Shown here: piece after piece, positions 54,833 through 64,000 of the stretch
Layout: each line of letters starts with the position of its first letter
How positions within the stretch are numbered: position 1 is the first letter of the stretch
From: Gadus chalcogrammus
Taxonomy: Eukaryota; Chordata; Actinopteri; Gadiformes; Gadidae
Assembly (NCBI RefSeq): GCF_026213295.1
Contig: NC_079431.1
Coordinates: 11,587,075-11,651,074, forward strand
Direction of reading: 5' to 3'
DNA length: 64,000 nucleotides
The notes under the pieces: generated by a model
Told to the model about the DNA's origin: nothing
What the model saw: the letters and a program-made list of their open reading frames with translations, nothing else
Databases searched by the model: none
Translations under genes and position numbers: made by a program

Positions 54833-55409
54833 ACATTGATAACTAATATGGTGAAAAACACTTGAGCACAGGAAACTCTAAATGTCATAATGATTTTCTC
54901 AATCAACTCCCCAGGAATCTGAAGTTAAATGCTATAATAAGAGCATGTGATGATTGTTCTTTCTCTTATTCAGTCCTGTAATGCAGATTGTTTCTTGCCC
55001 TCCTTTTTTAAGCTGGACTGGAGTAGTCCAATCGTTCGTACTGATCATATTGGCGAAGGTATAACGAGGCAGCCTTTTGTTAGAGTCCGGTGTTGTTGCT
55101 GGGTTGCACTTAGGTTTTACATTACATGTCACCTTTTAAGGGAAGTTGTTGTACAAATATGTATAGTTATTTTCCTGTTTTCAGAGGTAGCATTGATAAT
55201 TCACCATGCACCATATTTTCCTGATGTCGTGTTCCTTTTTTTTAATGCTGACTTTCTATATGACTTGGTTTGCCTGTCCCTGTTTCTGTAAGAAAGATGG
55301 TTATACCTAAGGCTACAAAATTCCTGCATTGTAACAGGACAGACGGAACCGGATTTACCCTAAAAATATCAAGTAAAAAGGGTGCTTCTCGTACTGAGAT
55401 GAAGAATTG

Positions 55410-55415
55410 AATAAA
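55410..55415 (+). terminator. ranbp2: Likely RANBP2 polyadenylation signal
   Basis: AATAAA about 580 bp after the stop codon, shortly before GTTGCTATAATTGTTTTTGT, which is GT-rich as expected downstream of a cleavage site. The duplicate copy has AATAAA at the comparable place (14623). Confidence 0.65.
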
Positions 55416-56037
55416 GTTGCTATAATTGTTTTTGTGGCTTTTTTTTAATGCGTTTTTAATTTTGTGGTTGATTTAAGCATTTATTCCACTTCACCGCCCT
55501 AGATAATTAAATGATTGTGAAGTTTGGTTTTGTGACCTGAACTATAATGCTGATGGTGAAGAGATACTGGTCGCTTAAATGCAGCATTGTGCAAAAATAA
55601 CTACATTGATAACATTGGATGGATGGTTGAATGGATGATGTTGCACAATGCTCAAGTAGCTTGCTTTTACTTCAATATAAACATTTACAGCTACCCTTTT
55701 AACCAAAGAAAATCGTAATATCACTTTGAGATTCTTGAATATAAAGTGCATTATAAATAAAATGTATTATTATTATTTATTATTAATATTTAAATGAATA
55801 TGAACTAAATAGGAATGCAAATTAATTGATGGGGAAATAACTAATCGTATTAACATTTACTAAATTATTAAATTCCTTTTCTCTGGCTTATATACCTTAT
55901 TGAGAAAAAACGGGCTGCTGATTATCTTGTGTCTACTATTTTCCTGTGCGTACATAGAAAATAAGTAGAAATGGATTGCGTTTATGCAGCACTCCAGCCA
56001 CGAGGCGGCAATATCGCGTGGTGTCCCTTTTAATGGC

Positions 56038-56094
56038 TACGTCACTGCGATCCTGTGTAAATGTTCCGTCTGAGGCCGGATCGGTCTTTTTCTC
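56038..56094 (+). promoter_or_regulatory. tpt1: TPT1 core promoter: CRE-like site and 5' TOP-like start
   Basis: TACGTCAC at 56038-56045 is a CRE-like site. At 56086-56094, CTTTTTCTC is a C followed by a pyrimidine run, the form of a 5' terminal oligopyrimidine (TOP) start. TPT1 is an established TOP mRNA whose translation follows growth signalling, and mammalian TPT1 promoters are reported to respond to CREB. The spacing (about 40 bp between the sites, 5' UTR about 76 nt) fits. The exact start site is inferred. Confidence 0.65.
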
Positions 56095-56161
56095 GTCAGG
56101 TCCCGTCGTGGTGGGAGGTTTGCCGTTTTCTCCCGCAGTATCTTAACATCAATCCGTCAAA

Positions 56162-57918
56162 ATGCTGATCTACAAGGACATAGTCTCAGGTATGAAAAGA
56201 CTGTATTCAACGACTTGGGATTTTGTTTAAGCTGTTTCACCGACTTTGGTTATTCTGAACACATTTTCTCGAGCCGCTTTGCTAACGATGCTAATCAAAA
56301 TGTCCGTCATGCTAACACGGGCTACTTCGTCATTTTGGAATCGTCAGCTAAAACGTTTTCTTCTCTTCTGTTTTATATGTCATCGTTTCAAAAGCAGACA
56401 TCTAAACCGTGTAGTTTAAGTATCGGAGTTGAAAAAACATCGTTGTTTTTTGTCATTGTTTAGTGTGATCATCGTGGCTGTTTGCCGCGTAGCCATTGCC
56501 GCCTAGCGTTGCCTGCTGTTCCTGACGTTTTAATTGTTACAAAATCTAAAACAGTTTCTCTCATTGCAGGTGATGAGATGTTCACCGACATCTACAAGAT
56601 CAAGGAAACTGAAGATGGGTTTTTCATCGAGGTGGAAGGAGCGGTGAGTGTATATTTTACAACTTCCCGGCTGATGAATAGATAGGGAACCGGGCTCATT
56701 TTCTGCGGCAACACCACTGACTTTAAATAGAAGTTCAAACCTGATTTGACCAACACTTTGCACATCGGTTCACCGCTACATGTTCTTAAAAACGTAACTT
56801 ATCGATATAAATGTAGACATTTGAGGTCCATACCATTGGCCCGGAAACTAAGCTGCCTTTCCGCCTACGTCACCGTCACACTAAAAGCACGTCCCGGGAT
56901 TGACTCATCAAGGATCGTGTCCTACTGCGCACGAATGGAAGCACGTCCTAAAAAGCGTTTAAATCGCCAACATTGAATTGAGTCAGCGTCTTGTCAAATC
57001 GCCAATGTGACGTTTGGAAATAATCAGTTTAACCGGTATGATCAATGTTTGCTTACGTATTTAATTTGCAATGGCATTTGGTGTCTTGATACTTCATTGA
57101 ATAATTTCTAGTCAATGTATTTTTTTTGTGAAAGTCTGATCTGAGATATCAAAACAACAATATGTGATGTCAAGATGATCTCACAAGGCTACACCAAAAT
57201 GACTAATACCTTCTGTGTTTGTTAAGATGGTCACCAGGTCGGGAGGTGACATCAGCGAATCTCTCATCGGAGGAAACAAATCTGCAGAAGAACAGGTGGA
57301 AGACTTCGACAAAGTCACAGAATCGGGTGTGGATATTGTGCTTAATTCAAAACTGCAGGAGACCATTTTAAACAAGAAAAGCTTCAAAGTCTACATCAAG
57401 GACTATGTCAAGGAGTAAGTCTAAAATGGGAATTGGTTAATTGCACTAGTCTAATGCATGTAATGTATGACTAAAAGTATACCTTTTTGTTTATTTAGAC
57501 TCACAGCCAAACTGCAGGAGACCAAGCCAGAGAGAGTGGAACCTTTCATGAAGCAAATTGGCGACCGGGTCCGGGATATTATGGCTAACATTAAGAACTA
57601 CCAGGTAAAGACATGCACTCGTTGGTCAGTGGCAGCATTCATTTGGTTGCAAAGACTGGCTGCCATTTAACTATTTCTCTTCAGTTTTTCACAGGTGATT
57701 CAATGAACCCCCTGGGCATGTTGGGCATGCTTGACTTCCGTGAGGATGGCGTCACCCCATTCATGATTTTCTTCAAGGATGGTCTGGAGGTCGAGAAAGT
57801 TGTACGTACTTCTATTCTCAGTATGCTTGTAATCATGGAGGTTATTTTGAATGTCTCGTGCATTTCAGATTAAAGAACACAACCCTCTTTTCTTTTTTTT
57901 TCTCTCCCTCTCCAGTAA
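56162..57918 (+). CDS. tpt1: TPT1 / TCTP, translationally controlled tumour protein
   Basis: TCTP is an abundant, mostly cytosolic calcium- and tubulin-binding growth and survival protein. Exons are 56162-56189, 56570-56643, 57227-57414, 57499-57604, 57685-57801 and a final exon in which TAA (57916-57918) comes first. All phases agree and give 171 residues (human 172). Visible landmarks are [39 protein letters not shown] and [20 protein letters not shown]. Human TCTP ends EKC; here it ends EKV, so the C-terminal Cys used for disulfide dimerisation is lacking. It lies head-to-tail after RANBP2 and converges on GTF2F2. Confidence 0.97.
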
Positions 57919-58304
57919 CCACTCAAAGACCCCTTCGGCTTTTCTTGCGGATTTTGAATGGACTTACGGATATGGGAAAGAACCTGGTCTTTATCAACCC
58001 AAAGGAATTATTTGTGCAGTCCACTGATTATTGACATTATGGCCCACAGTATCGGTAATGCGAGTGAATTTTCATCTAATACACAAGTTGTCAATTGTAC
58101 TTTTTCATCACTTAATTGAAGACACAGAAGCAAGGAAACTGGGCTCTGCTTTTTATCTTGCATGAACTTCGCTTCTTGATGATTCCAATATTCCATTCTG
58201 CATCATGTTTTCTGTGGGGCTGATTGGCTTACCCTCGTCACCGTCTGCCTTGTCTGACGGCATGCAATTTACCATCTCCCTGACTGAGTATGATTCTGGT
58301 TTTA

Positions 58305-58310
58305 AATAAA
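58305..58310 (+). terminator. tpt1: Likely TPT1 polyadenylation signal
   Basis: AATAAA in TTTTAAATAAAAACC, giving a 3' UTR of roughly 400 nt. The convergent GTF2F2 signal lies on the other strand near 58970. Confidence 0.7.
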
Positions 58311-58363
58311 AACCTTGAAACGTCTGTTTTGGAATGACTAAACACTTCACCCAAAAACTTCCC

Positions 58364-58462
58364 TGGTGAAGTATGAAAAATAATACACGGTTTGGTCCTT
58401 GCCCCTTTCAGTTCGGTGAAGTATGAAAAATACCAGGTTTGGTCCTTGCCCGCTTCAGTTCG
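58364..58462. repeat. Two-copy tandem repeat, about 49 bp
   Basis: GGTGAAGTATGAAAAATA followed by GGTTTGGTCCTTGCCC and TTCAGTTC occurs twice, at about 58364 and 58413. It lies between the convergent TPT1 and GTF2F2 ends. Confidence 0.8.
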
Positions 58463-58968
58463 GTGGTTACATATTTCGGTATTTCTAGTATTGTGTGGTC
58501 TTATGGCCACATGAGATTCCCTCTAAAGGACAAGAAACAATCCCTGCCAAAGCTTCTTTGGTTGTCATATCCAACATTGAAATGATATGTACCTGTACTG
58601 ATTTCCTTCCTGGAATTATATCCCAACAGGGATATTCAAATTTGGACTGCCTTAGCTGTAAATGGTCATCTAACATGTTGCCTTTGTGACTAACTGCAAT
58701 ATTTGGTTACAAGTGAGGGAGCTAACAAAATCCTAGCCACCCGATTGGAGGCAAAAGTGGCACCCCCAGTTATCAGATTTCCGTGCCCTTCCCAGACCCG
58801 ATATATTCAGTGATTTGTGGGACTACCAAACTGATCCTACAATATGGTAGGGTAAAGGTAACGTCTCTAATTGGAAGTACTGGGCTCTACATAGACATAA
58901 ATGTTATTACTAGGAAAACCACATTCGAGAATCAAATTAATGAATCTAGTAATGAATAGCCATATCAT

Positions 58969-58974
58969 TTTATT
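58969..58974 (-). terminator. gtf2f2: Possible GTF2F2 polyadenylation signal
   Basis: TTTATT on the + strand, AATAAA on the minus strand, about 140 bp beyond the GTF2F2 stop codon. Confidence 0.5.
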
Positions 58975-59110
58975 TGCAATGGCTGTCTCTAAAGTAATAC
59001 AGCTGGCAGTTATTCAAGTAACTCAAAACAAAGTGAGGAGCAATGTTATTTCTGCCGTTGACACTGGTCCAGGAAAGTATCCAGTGTGAAAGGGCAATGG
59101 GTCCTCCAGG

Positions 59111-63201
<4,091 letters not shown>

Positions 63202-64000
63202 CTGAAAAAGAAGAAGACTTTGGTAATATGTCAACTGGCCGATTTCAAATGTTGCTTTTGTTGAGAAGACAGCAATTACAGAGCGCAAGCTTTCATTTAG
63301 GAAGTAGGTAAAAGTCAAATGCACAGGACCACCACCTCAAGTATATGAAATACATATGTATATAGTGAATACTTTGCACTTCACAATGTCACTTGCCCAT
63401 GGCCATCTTCAGCTTTGCCACAAATTGCTGCAATTACATGCAATTATTGGACCATGACTAGCCAGAGCCCTTGCTGATAGCTCTATCAAACCCACACATG
63501 CATGTGGGTTTAATATGCGCTTGCGTGTGGGCTGAGCAATCTCCTCCAACGGTCCGTCTTTGATTTCTAAAATGACGAGGATGTGGGATTTTTGTGATTG
63601 GACTGTATATGACGTAGGAGGTCAAACACTTTAAAACTTTAGCCGCCTTATCATTGTTCATTTAGAATTAGATTCCCTGTGTCCTTGAACATTAATTGGA
63701 TTTGATTTGACAGATAAACAGTCCATATTAACTTTCTGATTTACAGTTAATACTGTGCCTTTAATGCATGTTAAAACTGTATAATTACAAAATATCAATT
63801 GTGTATGTTGTCATCTATAACCATTGATTGCTAATTCCATATACAAATCATCTTGTGAAAAATAGGATTTGTTTCAAGTGGCCGTACGCCTTTATCCTCC
63901 AACTCTCTCCAACTCTCCCCTCTGTTAATCAAGTAGAGTAGGAGCCTAAGGCTTTGTTCACCACGATCAATGCCGGTAGTAATTCTTTACATTTTCTCCA
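63202..64000. other. GTF2F2 upstream intron, no exon recognised
   Basis: No further GTF2F2 exon was found in this stretch on the minus strand and no other gene is seen. The remaining 5' exons must lie to the right of the window. Confidence 0.6.

Overview
The window is vertebrate nuclear DNA, almost certainly a ray-finned fish. It has large GT-AG introns, (TG/CA)n microsatellites, many hAT-type miniature elements, and five orthologues of vertebrate genes or gene parts whose exon phases match their mammalian counterparts. A clupeiform-like teleost is only a guess. There are no bacterial or viral genes.

Layout: (1) 1 to about 15150 is a damaged second copy of the 3' half of RANBP2 on the + strand. 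It holds part of the giant exon 20, exons 22 and 23, and exons 27 to 29 with the cyclophilin domain. It is interrupted by a 2.6-kb AGTAYACTT-rich repeat tract with a solo LTR, several MITEs and a nested transposon complex. (2) 15150-18350 has no recognised gene, one small hAT MITE and a long TG tract. (3) 18353-27155 (+) is LIMS1 (PINCH1), five LIM domains, with two alternative first exons and two alternative last exons. (4) 28576-54832 (+) is the complete RANBP2 (Nup358): 29 exons, 3248 codons, with N-terminal TPR region, seven RanBP2-type zinc fingers, four Ran-binding domains, SUMO-E3 repeats IR1 and IR2, and a C-terminal cyclophilin. (5) 56162-57918 (+) is TPT1 (TCTP), behind a compact promoter with a CRE-like site and a 5' TOP-like start. 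(6) 59111-63201 (-) holds the last four coding exons of GTF2F2 (TFIIF beta), converging on TPT1; its 5' part lies beyond 64000.

LIMS1-RANBP2 and TPT1-GTF2F2 are each neighbours in mammals, but on different human chromosomes. This window therefore spans a junction between two ancestral synteny blocks. The main finding is a segmental duplication of the RANBP2 3' half on the far side of LIMS1. The exons lost from the copy (21 and 24-26) are ones whose removal keeps the reading frame, while its cyclophilin domain has changed at positions conserved in the family. This resembles the separately arisen RANBP2-derived RGPD genes beside LIMS loci in primates. Gene functions are standard for these families; whether the partial copy is expressed cannot be decided from sequence alone.
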